This document shows, in pieces, positions 8,301 through 16,606 of a stretch of 64,000 bases of DNA (position 1 is the stretch's first letter; each line of letters starts with the position of its first letter). A program made the translations under genes and the position numbers. The stretch comes from Streptomyces griseoviridis (lineage in GTDB: Bacteria; Actinomycetota; Actinomycetes; Streptomycetales; Streptomycetaceae): assembly GCA_014649155.1 (NCBI GenBank), contig BMSM01000026.1, forward strand, positions 1-64,000, given 5' to 3'. The notes under the pieces were generated by a model. That model worked only from the letters and a program-made list of their open reading frames with translations. It made no database searches and was not told where the DNA came from.

Positions 8301-9415
8301 TGCGAAGCAGCAGCGGCAGGAACAGCAGCGGAAACAACGGCGGGAGCCGTGGTGGCAACAGCGGCGGCCGCGGCGGGAGCGGCGGTGGTCGCGGCAACCA
8401 CCGCGGCGCCGGCAACAACCGCGACGACAAGCAGGGCGGCCGTCCCAAGAAGCCCCGCCCGGAGGAGCGGCGCTACGACGTGGGTCCCGGCGCCACCCAG
8501 GACGGTCCGAAGTCGGGCCGCGGCCCCTCGGCGCGCGGCGGCGCGAAGGGCGGCCCGCGCAAGCCCCAGCAGCGGGGCCGCACGGCACCGGCCCGCCCCC
8601 GTGAGTACGAGACCCAGATCGAGGAGCGCAACCGGGACCGGTACGCGGGCAAGAAGGACATCAAGCTGCCCAAGACCTTCCCCGGCGCCGAGCAGGAGGG
8701 CGAGCGGCTCCAGAAGGTCCTCGCGCGCGCGGGCTACGGCTCCCGGCGTGCCTGCGAGGAGCTGATCGAGCAGGCCCGTGTCGAGGTCAACGGCGAGATC
8801 GTCCTGGAGCAGGGCAAGCGGGTCGACCCGGAGAAGGACGAGGTCAAGGTCGACGGACTGACCGTCGCGACGCAGTCGTACCAGTTCTTCTCGCTGAACA
8901 AGCCCGCCGGTGTCGTCTCCACCATGGAGGACCCGGAGGGCCGGCAGTGCCTCGGGGACTACGTCACCAACCGGGAGACCCGCCTCTTCCACGTGGGCCG
9001 GCTCGACACCGAGACCGAGGGCGTCATCCTGCTCACCAACCACGGTGAGCTGGCGCACCGCCTCACCCACCCCAAGTACGGCGTGAAGAAGACCTACCTC
9101 GCGCACATCGTGGGCCCGATCCCGCGCGACCTGGGCAAGCAGCTCAAGGACGGCATCCAGCTGGAGGACGGGTACGCGCGCGCGGACCACTTCCGGGTGG
9201 TGGAGCAGACCGGCAAGAACTACCTGGTCGAGGTCACCCTGCACGAGGGCCGCAAGCACATCGTGCGGCGCATGCTCGCCGAGGCCGGGTTCCCGGTGGA
9301 CAAGCTGGTGCGGGTCGCCTTCGGGCCGATCACCCTGGGCGACCAGAAGTCGGGCTGGCTGCGCCGGCTGTCCAACACCGAGGTCGGGATGCTGATGCAG
9401 GAGGTCGACCTGTAG
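8300..9415 (+). CDS. rluB: 23S rRNA pseudouridine synthase, RluB-type
   Basis: Member of the RsuA/RluB family that isomerises a uridine in 23S rRNA (U2605 in E. coli numbering). An S4 RNA-binding domain lies at about residues 133-180 (RLQKVLARAGYGSRRA). The catalytic domain follows, with the Asp of GRLDTETEG near 236 and the conserved KTYLAHI stretch. The N-terminal ~110 residues are a Gly/Asn/Arg/Ser-rich low-complexity extension, probably RNA-binding and disordered. ATG 8300 is preferred over the in-frame TTG 8297 because it gives the usual TGATG overlap with scpB. Length 371 aa, against about 240-290 for homologues without the extension. Confidence 0.93.
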   Translation: MRSSSGRNSSGNNGGSRGGNSGGRGGSGGGRGNHRGAGNNRDDKQGGRPKKPRPEERRYDVGPGATQDGPKSGRGPSARGGAKGGPRKPQQRGRTAPARPREYETQIEERNRDRYAGKKDIKLPKTFPGAEQEGERLQKVLARAGYGSRRACEELIEQARVEVNGEIVLEQGKRVDPEKDEVKVDGLTVATQSYQFFSLNKPAGVVSTMEDPEGRQCLGDYVTNRETRLFHVGRLDTETEGVILLTNHGELAHRLTHPKYGVKKTYLAHIVGPIPRDLGKQLKDGIQLEDGYARADHFRVVEQTGKNYLVEVTLHEGRKHIVRRMLAEAGFPVDKLVRVAFGPITLGDQKSGWLRRLSNTEVGMLMQEVDL

Positions 9416-9615
9416 CCGGACCGGGAGCGGTGCGGCGGCGGTGACGGAGCGGCACCACCAGGGTCACCGTCCGGTAACTGGCGTCCCACGGTGCGTAGTC
9501 GGCCGGTAGTCTGGACCAGTCGGGGCGGCGGGTGCGCGGGTGCCCTTCGGGGCGGCCCTCCCGTTCCGCCGGCCCGGCCGGACGGCACGGTTGCCTTGAG
9601 GACCGGGGGAGTCCC

Positions 9616-10089
9616 ATGTCGGAGTTGCTGACCGCCGCACAGACCATCGCGCCCGTGATCACCACGGCCGCCGCCGGCTTCGCCGGGGCCGTCGTGCAGT
9701 CCGCCCAGAACCAGGCGGCGGACTCCGTCGTGCAACGGGGCCGGGCGCTGGTCGGCCGGCTGCTGGAGCGCCGCCCGGAGGAGCCGCGCGACGCCGGGAC
9801 CGACGAGGCCGTGGAGCGCATCCGCGCCCTGTCCGAGGACGAGCGGCTCGCCCTGGACCGGGCGGTCGGGACCTGGCTGGACGCCCGGTCCGCCGGCCGG
9901 TCCGCGGACCTGCGGACCCTGATCGAGGACGAGGCCAGGGCGGCCCGCCCGGCCCGGCGGATCTCCGCCCGCGCCGTGGCCTCGGGCCCCGGCTCGATCG
10001 GCATCGCCTACGTGGAGAACCTGGGCGGTCTCACCCAGGGCACCCCTGCCCGGCCGCCGGGGGAGGAGCGCCGGGAGGAAGGGCCGTGA
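9616..10089 (+). CDS. Hypothetical protein, first gene of three-gene cassette
   Basis: 157-aa protein with no family I recognise. The N-terminal half is an Ala/Val-rich, probably helical stretch (APVITTAAAGFAGAVVQSA) that could be amphipathic or membrane-associated. The middle is charged and helical. Near the C-terminus is SGPGSIGI, a motif repeated almost exactly near the N-terminus of the next protein. ATG 9616 is preceded by GGGGGAG. The stop overlaps the next GTG by 4 nt. A role together with the two downstream products is inferred from this coupling and the shared motif. Confidence 0.75.
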   Translation: MSELLTAAQTIAPVITTAAAGFAGAVVQSAQNQAADSVVQRGRALVGRLLERRPEEPRDAGTDEAVERIRALSEDERLALDRAVGTWLDARSAGRSADLRTLIEDEARAARPARRISARAVASGPGSIGIAYVENLGGLTQGTPARPPGEERREEGP

Positions 10090-10853
10090 GCGGCAGAGAG
10101 CCGCGTCCGCCCGAGCAGCAGGTCGAAGCCTCCGGCCCCGGTTCCGTCGGCATCGGCACCGCGGGACGCGTGCTGCTGCTCAGCCTCGTGGGGCCCGAGT
10201 GGGAGGAGCGGGCGGAGCGGGTCCAGCGCTGGAGCGGCTGGAACTGGCCGCAGTTCTTCCTGGTGCTGCTGCTGGACGCCGTGGCGCTGTCCCTGGCCCC
10301 CGACGGCCCGGTCCGTCAGATCGCCTGGGTGTACGCGGCCATGGCGATCGCCCTCGTCCTGTCCTTCTGCCGGGTGGCGGGGCTGTTCCGGCCCCGGGAC
10401 GAGGGCGACGCCCGCGGTCGCAGGACCCTTCCGCCGCTCGTCTCCCTCGGCTGCGTCGTGCTCGCGTCCCTCGCCATCGTCGGCATGAACCACTACGCCG
10501 AGCACGGCGAGGCGGAGGTGACCGGCCGGACCGAGATCACCGGCGCGGCGTCCGCGGCGGACGGCGGGCGGCTGACCGTCACGGTGGAGAACACCCCGCA
10601 CCGCAACCACCTGCGGCTCAGCCTGGTGCTCACCGACGCCGTCCCCGGGGCCCAGTCCTGTGTCCCGGCCACCACCTACGACGCGGAACTGGCAGGCAGC
10701 ACGGACGTCCGGGTCGAGGGCGTACGCAGCGGGGAGACGTTCTCCCTGCCGCTGGGCGGCGTCCGGGGCGCCGTCCGGGTGGACGTGGTGCTCCACACCG
10801 ACCCGGGCTGCCGCCTCGGCACGGCCGTGGCGGACGCAGTCCTGCACGACTGA
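10086..10853 (+). CDS. Hypothetical membrane protein, second gene of cassette
   Basis: 255-aa protein. Residues 15-24 carry SGPGSVGIG, matching the motif of the upstream protein. Three hydrophobic segments lie at about 54-71, 78-101 and 115-136. A ~115-residue domain follows that is probably outside the membrane and contains two Cys that could form a disulfide. GTG 10086 overlaps the previous stop. With the downstream lipoprotein it could form an envelope-spanning sensor or transporter accessory, but no named family is evident. Confidence 0.75.
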   Translation: MSGREPRPPEQQVEASGPGSVGIGTAGRVLLLSLVGPEWEERAERVQRWSGWNWPQFFLVLLLDAVALSLAPDGPVRQIAWVYAAMAIALVLSFCRVAGLFRPRDEGDARGRRTLPPLVSLGCVVLASLAIVGMNHYAEHGEAEVTGRTEITGAASAADGGRLTVTVENTPHRNHLRLSLVLTDAVPGAQSCVPATTYDAELAGSTDVRVEGVRSGETFSLPLGGVRGAVRVDVVLHTDPGCRLGTAVADAVLHD

Positions 10854-10893
10854 GGCCGGACCCGCACCGCACGACCGAGTGATGGGGGAGACA

Positions 10894-11817
10894 GTGACAC
10901 GGACCACGGCCGGACGCGGCGCCGAGCGGCACCGCGCCGGGCACCGGATGCGGCGCCGGGCGGTGGTGGCGGCGGCGCTCGCGGCGCTGCTGGCCACCTC
11001 GTGCGCGTCGGACGAGCACGACGGACGGTTCCTCGGCACGCGCGAGATCGACGTGGGCATCCACAAGGACCTGCCCGGCATGTCGCTGCTGGAGAACTAC
11101 ACGTACTCCGGCTTCGACAACGACCTCTTCCTCGATCTGGAGGAGTGGCTGGAGGGCGAGGAGGGCGTCCAGGTCACCCGTAACGCCGACGTCCCCTCCG
11201 CGGCCCGGATCGCCAAGCTCCAGTCGGGCGACGCGGACCTGATCATCGCCTCGTTCTCCATCACGCCGGACCGGATGAAGGAGATCGACTTCGTGGGCCC
11301 CTACCTCACCACCGTCCAGGGCTTCCTGGTCGACGCGGACTCCCGCATCCGCACCCACGCCGACCTGGCCGGCAAGCGGGTCTGCACCTGGGACGGCACG
11401 ACCTCCCGGGTGGCGCTGGAGGCCGAACTGGAGGACACCGTCTCGGTGGGCGGCACGGACGCCGCCGAGTGCGTGCGGAAACTGCGGGACGGCCAGGCGG
11501 ACGCGGTCTCCACGGACCAGGTGCTGCTGTACGGCTTCGCCCAGCTGGAGCCGGGCGAGAACGGGCTGCGCGTGGTGCCCGGCCTGACCGTGGGCGCTCC
11601 GCAGCACTACGGGATCGGCGTCGCCAAGGGGCACCGCGAGGACTGCGGGCGGCTCGCCGAGTGGCTCAAGGGCTATGTGGGCAGCCCCGAGTGGCAGGCG
11701 AACTTCCGGGAGGCCCAGCCCCTGCTGGTGCGGGAGAACCCGGACTGGATCAGCCGGCACAAGCCGGAGGACGAACTCATCGACGCGCACTCCTGCGTGG
11801 ACAAGCCGAAGGTCTGA
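10894..11817 (+). CDS. Glutamate-type solute-binding lipoprotein (family 3), third gene of cassette
   Basis: About 307-aa extracellular solute-binding protein of the amino-acid type. The N-terminus is basic, with a hydrophobic segment ending ALLATSC, consistent with a lipobox whose Cys is lipidated. The body has family-3 features: IDVGIHKDLPGMS, ARIAKLQSGDADLIIASFSIT, IDFVGPYLTT and a C-terminal WLKGYVGSPEW helix. No ABC permease or ATPase gene is adjacent, so it may serve as a sensor domain for the membrane protein upstream instead of an importer. GTG 10894 follows GGGGGAG closely (3 nt); ATG 10882 is an alternative start. Confidence 0.8.
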   Translation: MTRTTAGRGAERHRAGHRMRRRAVVAAALAALLATSCASDEHDGRFLGTREIDVGIHKDLPGMSLLENYTYSGFDNDLFLDLEEWLEGEEGVQVTRNADVPSAARIAKLQSGDADLIIASFSITPDRMKEIDFVGPYLTTVQGFLVDADSRIRTHADLAGKRVCTWDGTTSRVALEAELEDTVSVGGTDAAECVRKLRDGQADAVSTDQVLLYGFAQLEPGENGLRVVPGLTVGAPQHYGIGVAKGHREDCGRLAEWLKGYVGSPEWQANFREAQPLLVRENPDWISRHKPEDELIDAHSCVDKPKV

Positions 11818-11826
11818 GCCCGGGGC

Positions 11827-11879
11827 TTGTGCGCGGGACCACCCCCTCTTTATAGTCGTGCTGACTATAAAGAGGGGGT
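11827..11879 (+). promoter_or_regulatory. nrtR promoter with embedded palindromic operator
   Basis: A 17-bp perfect inverted repeat (11841-11857 and 11863-11879, 5-nt loop) has the core TATAGTC-N5-GACTATA. Its left arm contains the -10 hexamer TATAGT (11851-11856), 18 nt after TTGTGC (11827-11832). Its right arm contains the ribosome site GAGGGGG (11872-11878) for the gene at 11886. A repressor bound here would block both polymerase and translation initiation. The likely ligand is the NrtR-type protein encoded next, by autoregulation. Confidence 0.75.
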
Positions 11880-11885
11880 CGAGTC

Positions 11886-12632
11886 ATGGCCGGACACGGC
11901 GCCGCCGCGGACGCGGGCGGCTACGACAAGCACGCCCACGAGCCCTTCGCCGTCACCGTCGACCTCGCCGTCCTCACCCTGCGGGCGGGCGCGCTGCACG
12001 TGCTGCTCGTAGAGCGGGGGCAGGAACCGTACGCCGGCCGGTGGGCCCTGCCCGGCGGCTTCCTGCTGCCCGAGGAGTCGGCGGAGTCGGCGGCCCGGCG
12101 CGAGCTGGCCGAGGAGACCGGCCTCGACGAGGTGGCCGGGCTGCACCTGGAGCAGCTGCGGACCTACAGCGAACCCGGCCGGGACCCCCGGATGCGGGTC
12201 GTCTCCGTCGCCTTCGCCTGCCTGCTCCCCGAGGCACCCGAACCGCGCGGCGGCGGCGACGCGGCCGAGGCCCGCTGGGTGCCGTACGACGCCGCCCGGC
12301 CCCTCGCCTTCGACCACGACCGCATCCTCGCGGACGCCCGTGAGCGGGTCGGCGCCAAGCTGGAGTACACCGGTCTCGCCACCGCCTTCTGCCCGGCCGA
12401 GTTCACCCTCGGCGAGCTCCAGCAGGTCTACGAGACCGTCTGGGGCACACCCCTGGACCGGCCCAACTTCCGCCGCAAGATCCTCGCCACCCCCGGCTTC
12501 GTCGAACCCGTGCCCGGCGCCGCCCGGCTGACCGGCGGCCGGGGCAAACCGGCCGCGCTCTACCGGGCCGGCCCCGCCACCGCCCTGCACCCGCCCCTGC
12601 TGCGACCGTCCCGGGAAGGACGCCCCGCATGA
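11886..12632 (+). CDS. nrtR: NrtR-type Nudix-related transcriptional regulator
   Basis: 248-aa protein combining an N-terminal Nudix domain with a C-terminal winged helix, the architecture of NrtR repressors of NAD metabolism, which respond to ADP-ribose. The Nudix box at residues 58-80 matches GX5EX7REUXEEXGU exactly (GFLLPEE ... RRELAEETGL), so hydrolase activity may be retained, unlike in some NrtR proteins. The C-terminal part (FTLGELQQVYETVWG, NFRRKIL) is the NrtR-type winged helix. It is translationally coupled (4-nt overlap) to an ADP-ribosylglycohydrolase that releases ADP-ribose, a plausible effector. A pure Nudix enzyme is less likely given the winged helix and the upstream palindrome. 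Confidence 0.88.
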   Translation: MAGHGAAADAGGYDKHAHEPFAVTVDLAVLTLRAGALHVLLVERGQEPYAGRWALPGGFLLPEESAESAARRELAEETGLDEVAGLHLEQLRTYSEPGRDPRMRVVSVAFACLLPEAPEPRGGGDAAEARWVPYDAARPLAFDHDRILADARERVGAKLEYTGLATAFCPAEFTLGELQQVYETVWGTPLDRPNFRRKILATPGFVEPVPGAARLTGGRGKPAALYRAGPATALHPPLLRPSREGRPA

Positions 12633-13648
12633 CCACCACCCTCACCGAGTACGCCGCCACCGGCGCGCTCACCGGCCTGGCCCTCGGGGACGCGCTCGGC
12701 TTCCCGACGGAGTTCCACGACGTGCCGTCGATCCTCGCCACGTGCGGCCCCTGGCGGGAGATGGCACTGCCCACCCCCGCGTACGTCACCGACGACACCC
12801 AGATGACGCTCGCGCTCGCCCGCGCCCTGCGCACGGCGACCGACCGGGGCGTGCTCGCGCCCGAGACCCTGGCCGCGGCGGCCCGGACGGAGTTCATCGC
12901 CTGGAACCGGTCACCGGAGAACAACCGGGCCCCCGGCGCCACCTGCATCCGCGCCTGCGAACTGCTGGCGGACCCCGGGCGGCGCTGGCAGGACGCGAGC
13001 CAGGTCCACTCCAAGGGCTGCGGCGCCAACATGCGCGTCGTCCCCGTCGGACTGCTCCCCGGACTGAGCGACGAACAGCGCGCCGGTGCCGCCCAGTCGC
13101 AGGCGGCCCTCACCCACGGCCACCCCACCGCGCTGGCCGCATCCGACCTCACCGCGCACGCCGTACGGCTGCTCGCCACGGGCGCCGAGCCGACCGGACT
13201 GGTCGGACGCCTGCGGTCCTACGCCCTGGACCACCGCACCGACTACCACGAGCGCTGGCTCGGGGACCTGTGGACCCGGGCCGGGGACGCCGGGCCGCAG
13301 GAGTACATCGCCCGGGGCTGGGACGAGTGCCTGGCCGTGCTCGACCGGCTGCGGGACGCGGTGCGCACCGTCTCGCCGGAGACCGACCCGTGCCTGGCGA
13401 CCGGGGCCGGGTGGATCGCGGAGGAGGCGCTCGCCACCGGCCTGCTCTGCTTCCTGCTCTTCCCCGGGGAGCCGCTGACGGCCCTGCGCCGCGCGGCCTG
13501 CTCCTCCGGGGACTCCGACTCGATCGCCTGCCTCGCGGGCGCCTTCGCCGGGGCCCACCTGGGGGCCGACGCCTGGCCGCAGGAGTGGGCGGAGCGGGTG
13601 GAGCACCAGTCCGACCTGGTGGCGTTCGGGGCGCTCTGGGACTCCTGA
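12629..13648 (+). CDS. ADP-ribosylglycohydrolase (DraG family)
   Basis: 339-aa member of the ADP-ribosylglycohydrolase family, which removes ADP-ribose from modified proteins or nucleic acids using two Mg ions. Metal-binding signatures are present at both ends: GDALGFPTE near residue 16, TDDTQM near 52-57, and GDSDSIACLAGAFAG near 293-307. ATG 12629 overlaps the nrtR stop (ATGA). The pair forms an operon in which the enzyme product, ADP-ribose, could feed back on NrtR. The substrate is not determined by sequence. Confidence 0.9.
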   Translation: MTTTLTEYAATGALTGLALGDALGFPTEFHDVPSILATCGPWREMALPTPAYVTDDTQMTLALARALRTATDRGVLAPETLAAAARTEFIAWNRSPENNRAPGATCIRACELLADPGRRWQDASQVHSKGCGANMRVVPVGLLPGLSDEQRAGAAQSQAALTHGHPTALAASDLTAHAVRLLATGAEPTGLVGRLRSYALDHRTDYHERWLGDLWTRAGDAGPQEYIARGWDECLAVLDRLRDAVRTVSPETDPCLATGAGWIAEEALATGLLCFLLFPGEPLTALRRAACSSGDSDSIACLAGAFAGAHLGADAWPQEWAERVEHQSDLVAFGALWDS

Positions 13649-13649
13649 G

Positions 13650-14352
13650 TCACCGCGCGCCGAGGGCCGAGGCCCGCCGGGCGCGGACCAGGAAGTCCTC
13701 CACGCGGCGCCGGTCCGGTGCGGCGGGCAGCGGGGTGCGGGACAGGGCCCGCTCGCACTCCGCTGCCGGCCGGGCCATCCGCGCCTCGACCTCCGCCCAG
13801 GGCACCTCGCCCCGCTTCACCGCGAGCAGCGGTTCCCGGGCGTCACCGACCTCGGCCGTGAGGGTGCCGGTGCGCAGCAGGTCCGGGCGGCGGCCAGCAG
13901 GCGCAGCAGGTGCATCGCGTGCTTCCAGTGCGGGGCGCCGTGCGCGCGGACGTCGGCCTCCAGTCCGCGGCGCCGGCTCAGGGCGTACCCGGTGAACGAG
14001 TCGTACGCGAGGCGGGAGAGGAACGCGCCGCGCAGGGCGAGGAGTTCGCGGCCGGTGGCGTCGGCGTGCTCCACCAGTGGGGAGCGCAGGCACTCCAGGA
14101 CCTGGGGATCGGCGCGCAGGGGCAGCTCGCGGAAGCGTTCCGGCTCCCAGCTGAACTGCTCCTCGGCCGGCCCCTCCACATGCGTGGGCGGCTTGGTGAA
14201 GCGCCAGAACAGCGGCGGGGGGCGAGGAAGACGCCCCGGCGGTCGGTGTCGCCGCCCTCCGCCGCCGGCCCGAAGGCGCGCGCCCCCGTCACACAGGCGT
14301 GGACGGTGGGGTCGCGCACCAGGGTCACGGCGTCCGGGTCCGGGGGAGTCAT
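13650..14352 (-). pseudogene. Predicted nucleotidyltransferase, two frameshifts
   Basis: Reads as one protein only if two frameshifts are corrected. The N-terminus (start 14352) has GARAFG and GDTDRRGVFLAP, the Pol-beta-like nucleotidyltransferase signature with its DxD. The frame breaks at the G-run 14217-14222. The middle continues in another frame (EEQFSWEPERFRELP ... HAMHLLRLLAAAR) and breaks again near 13881-13890. The C-terminus finishes in a third frame (TAEVGDAREPLLAVKRGEV) to the stop at 13650. Both breaks look like loss of one base and do not compensate. Either a pseudogene or sequencing errors; converges with the glycohydrolase gene 2 nt away. Confidence 0.8.
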
Positions 14353-14374
14353 GCCCCGGACGGTAGGCGGCGGG

Positions 14375-14818
14375 TCACGGCAGGCGGACCGAATTCCCCT
14401 CGACCGTGATCTTCTCGGCGGGCAGCGGCTCGGTGGCCGGACCCTGCGTCACCGCGCCGTCGGACAGGGCGAACTTGCTGCCGTGGCAGGCGCAGTTGAT
14501 GGTGCCGCCGGAGACGTCCGCCACCACGCAGCCCTGGTGGGTGCAGACCGCCGAGAACGCCTTGAAGTCGTCCTTCGCCGGCTGGGTCACCACGACCTTC
14601 CGCTCCTTGAAGACCTTGCCGCCGCCGACCGGGATGTCCCCGGTCTTCGCCAGCTCCCGGGACGCCGGGGCGCTGGACGCCGGGGTACCGGACGCCGGGG
14701 AGCTGTCGGCGGACGAGGAGCCGCCGTCGTCGTCCCCGCCGCCGCAGGCCACCGTGAGGGGCAGGGCGGTGGCGGCGGTCGTGAGCAGGATCGTGCGGCG
14801 CGTCGCGCTGTGGGGCAT
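14375..14818 (-). CDS. Rieske [2Fe-2S] iron-sulfur lipoprotein
   Basis: 147-aa exported Rieske protein. The N-terminus (ATRRTILL, then a hydrophobic stretch ending LTVAC) suggests a Tat-type lipoprotein signal with the lipobox Cys near residue 26. A Gly/Ser/Asp/Ala-rich linker follows. The Rieske cluster motifs are complete: CTHQGC near residues 92-97 and CACHGSKF near 110-117, supplying two Cys and two His ligands. The redox partner is unknown; no dioxygenase or cytochrome bc gene is adjacent. GGAG lies 7 nt before the start at 14818. Confidence 0.9.
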   Translation of the reverse strand: MPHSATRRTILLTTAATALPLTVACGGGDDDGGSSSADSSPASGTPASSAPASRELAKTGDIPVGGGKVFKERKVVVTQPAKDDFKAFSAVCTHQGCVVADVSGGTINCACHGSKFALSDGAVTQGPATEPLPAEKITVEGNSVRLP

Positions 14819-15034
14819 GTCGTCACTCCGAAAGGTGGGGGAGAGGGGGGATGCCGACCGCCCGAGCATGGCACCGAAGGGGGTGAAGAGGAAGCAACAC
14901 GGACGAGTACGACATAACGCGCCCCGGGCTTCCGGAAGCGCGGCCGTCTCAGTCACCGGGCGCCCCGCCCCCGCCCCACGCCCCCTGACTACGCTGGAGG
15001 GGCAGAGCCGATACCCATCGACGAGGAGCGAGAC

Positions 15035-15397
15035 GTGGCGGTACGAGCGGTACGGGGCGCCGTCCAGCTGGAACGGGACGAAGCCGGTCACATGGACGAA
15101 CAGGTGGCCGCCCTGCTCACCGCCGTACTGGAGCGGAACGGGCTGACCGCGGACGACCTCATCAGCATCTGGTTCACGGCCACCCCCGACCTGCACAGCG
15201 ACTTCCCGGCCGCCGCGGCCCGCAAGCTCGGCATCACCGACGTCCCGCTGATCTGCGCCCAGGAGCTGGACGTCCGGGGCGCCATGCCCCGCGTCGTCCG
15301 CGTCCTCGCGCACATCGAGTCCGACCGGCCGCGCGCCGGGATCACCCACGTCTACCTCGGCGCCGCGGCGGCCCTGCGCAAGGACATCGCCCAGTGA
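15035..15397 (+). CDS. aroH: Monofunctional chorismate mutase, AroH class
   Basis: 120-aa trimeric AroH-type enzyme converting chorismate to prephenate. It contains AVRAVRGAVQLERDE (the active-site Arg region), LISIWFTATPDL, AARKLGITDVPLICAQE and, near the end, THVYLGAAAALRKDI with the active-site Arg. GAGGAG at 15023-15028 precedes GTG 15035. The stop overlaps the tyrA start by 4 nt, so two consecutive steps toward tyrosine are coupled. Confidence 0.94.
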   Translation: MAVRAVRGAVQLERDEAGHMDEQVAALLTAVLERNGLTADDLISIWFTATPDLHSDFPAAAARKLGITDVPLICAQELDVRGAMPRVVRVLAHIESDRPRAGITHVYLGAAAALRKDIAQ

Positions 15398-16479
15398 GGT
15401 CCGCGCTCGTCATCGGCACCGGGCTGATCGGCACCTCCGCCGCCCTCGCCCTGACCCGGCGGGGCGTCACCGTCCACCTCGCCGACCACGACCCCCAGCA
15501 GGCCCGCACCGCCGCCGCGCTCGGCGCCGGCACCGACGAGGCCCCGGCCGGGCCCGTCGACCTCGCGGTGGTCGCGGCCCCGCCCGCCCATGTGGCCGGG
15601 GTGCTCGCCGACGCCCTGCGCGGCGGGCTGGCGCGCGGGTACATCGACGTGGCCAGCGTCAAGGGCGGGCCGCGCCGCGAGCTGGAGACGCTCGGCCTCG
15701 ACCTGTCGGCCTACCTCGGCACGCACCCGATGTCCGGCCGGGAGAAGTCCGGCCCGCTGGCCGCCACCGCCGACCTCTTCGAGGGCCGCCCCTGGGTGCT
15801 GACCCCGACCCGGGCCACCGACACCGAGGTGCTGAACCTCGCCCTGGAGCTGGTCTCGTTCTGCGGCGCGGTCCCGGTGGTGATGGACGCCGACGCCCAC
15901 GACCGGGCCGTCGCCCTCGTCTCCCACATGCCCCACCTGGTCTCCGGCCTGGTCGCCGCGCGCCTGGAGCACGCCGACGAGGCCGCCGTACGGCTGTGCG
16001 GGCAGGGCATCCGCGACGTGACCCGGATCGCCGCCTCCGACCCGGCGATGTGGATCGACATCCTCTCCGCCAACCCCGGACCGGTCGCCGACCTGCTCGG
16101 GGACGTCGCCGCCGACCTGGAACAGACGGTACGGGCGCTGCGCGCGCTCCAGTCCGCCGACGAGGACAAGCGGCAGGAGGGCGCCGCCGGCGTCGCCGAC
16201 GTCCTGCGCCGGGGCAACGCGGGACAGGTCCGGGTGCCGGGCAAGCACGGCAGCGCGCCGCGCGTCTACGAGACCGTCGTCGTCCTCATCGACGACCAGC
16301 CGGGCCAGCTCGCCCGCATCTTCGCGGACGCGGGCCGGGCCGGGGTCAACATCGAGGACGTGCGGATCGAGCACGCCACCGGGCAGCAGGCGGGCCTGGT
16401 GCAGCTGATGGTGGAGCCGCAGGCGGCCCCCGCGCTGACCGCCGCCCTGCGGGAGCGGGGCTGGGCGATCCGCCGGTGA
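15394..16479 (+). CDS. tyrA: Prephenate dehydrogenase with ACT domain
   Basis: 361-aa NAD(P)-dependent prephenate dehydrogenase making 4-hydroxyphenylpyruvate for tyrosine. The N-terminal Rossmann motif VIGTGLIGTSAALAL lies at residues 5-19. Catalytic-domain features include GTHPMSGREKSGP and HDRAVALVSHMPHL with its conserved His. A C-terminal ACT domain (VVVLIDDQPGQLARIF onward, from about residue 290) suggests feedback control by an aromatic amino acid. Starts at GTG 15394 inside the aroH stop. Confidence 0.94.
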   Translation: MRSALVIGTGLIGTSAALALTRRGVTVHLADHDPQQARTAAALGAGTDEAPAGPVDLAVVAAPPAHVAGVLADALRGGLARGYIDVASVKGGPRRELETLGLDLSAYLGTHPMSGREKSGPLAATADLFEGRPWVLTPTRATDTEVLNLALELVSFCGAVPVVMDADAHDRAVALVSHMPHLVSGLVAARLEHADEAAVRLCGQGIRDVTRIAASDPAMWIDILSANPGPVADLLGDVAADLEQTVRALRALQSADEDKRQEGAAGVADVLRRGNAGQVRVPGKHGSAPRVYETVVVLIDDQPGQLARIFADAGRAGVNIEDVRIEHATGQQAGLVQLMVEPQAAPALTAALRERGWAIRR

Positions 16480-16490
16480 CACCGGCCTGA

Positions 16491-16518
16491 CCAGGAGGCC
16501 GGTCCCGGGGCCTCCTGG
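16491..16518 (+). terminator. Hairpin after tyrA
   Basis: Perfect 10-bp inverted repeat CCAGGAGGCC / GGCCTCCTGG with an 8-nt loop, starting 12 nt after the tyrA stop. No T-tract follows. It separates the aroH-tyrA pair from cmk. Confidence 0.55.
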
Positions 16519-16606
16519 CAGCCAGTAACCTGGTGCGGGGGCGCGTCCGACAGAGCGTGTGCCCCGCACACCACCCCGCCCCACCGCACCAGGAAGGTGT
16601 CCCCTC

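Noticed and set aside
10894..11817. Glutamate ABC importer operon
   Set aside because: Only the binding protein is present; no permease or ATPase gene lies within 10 kb on either side.
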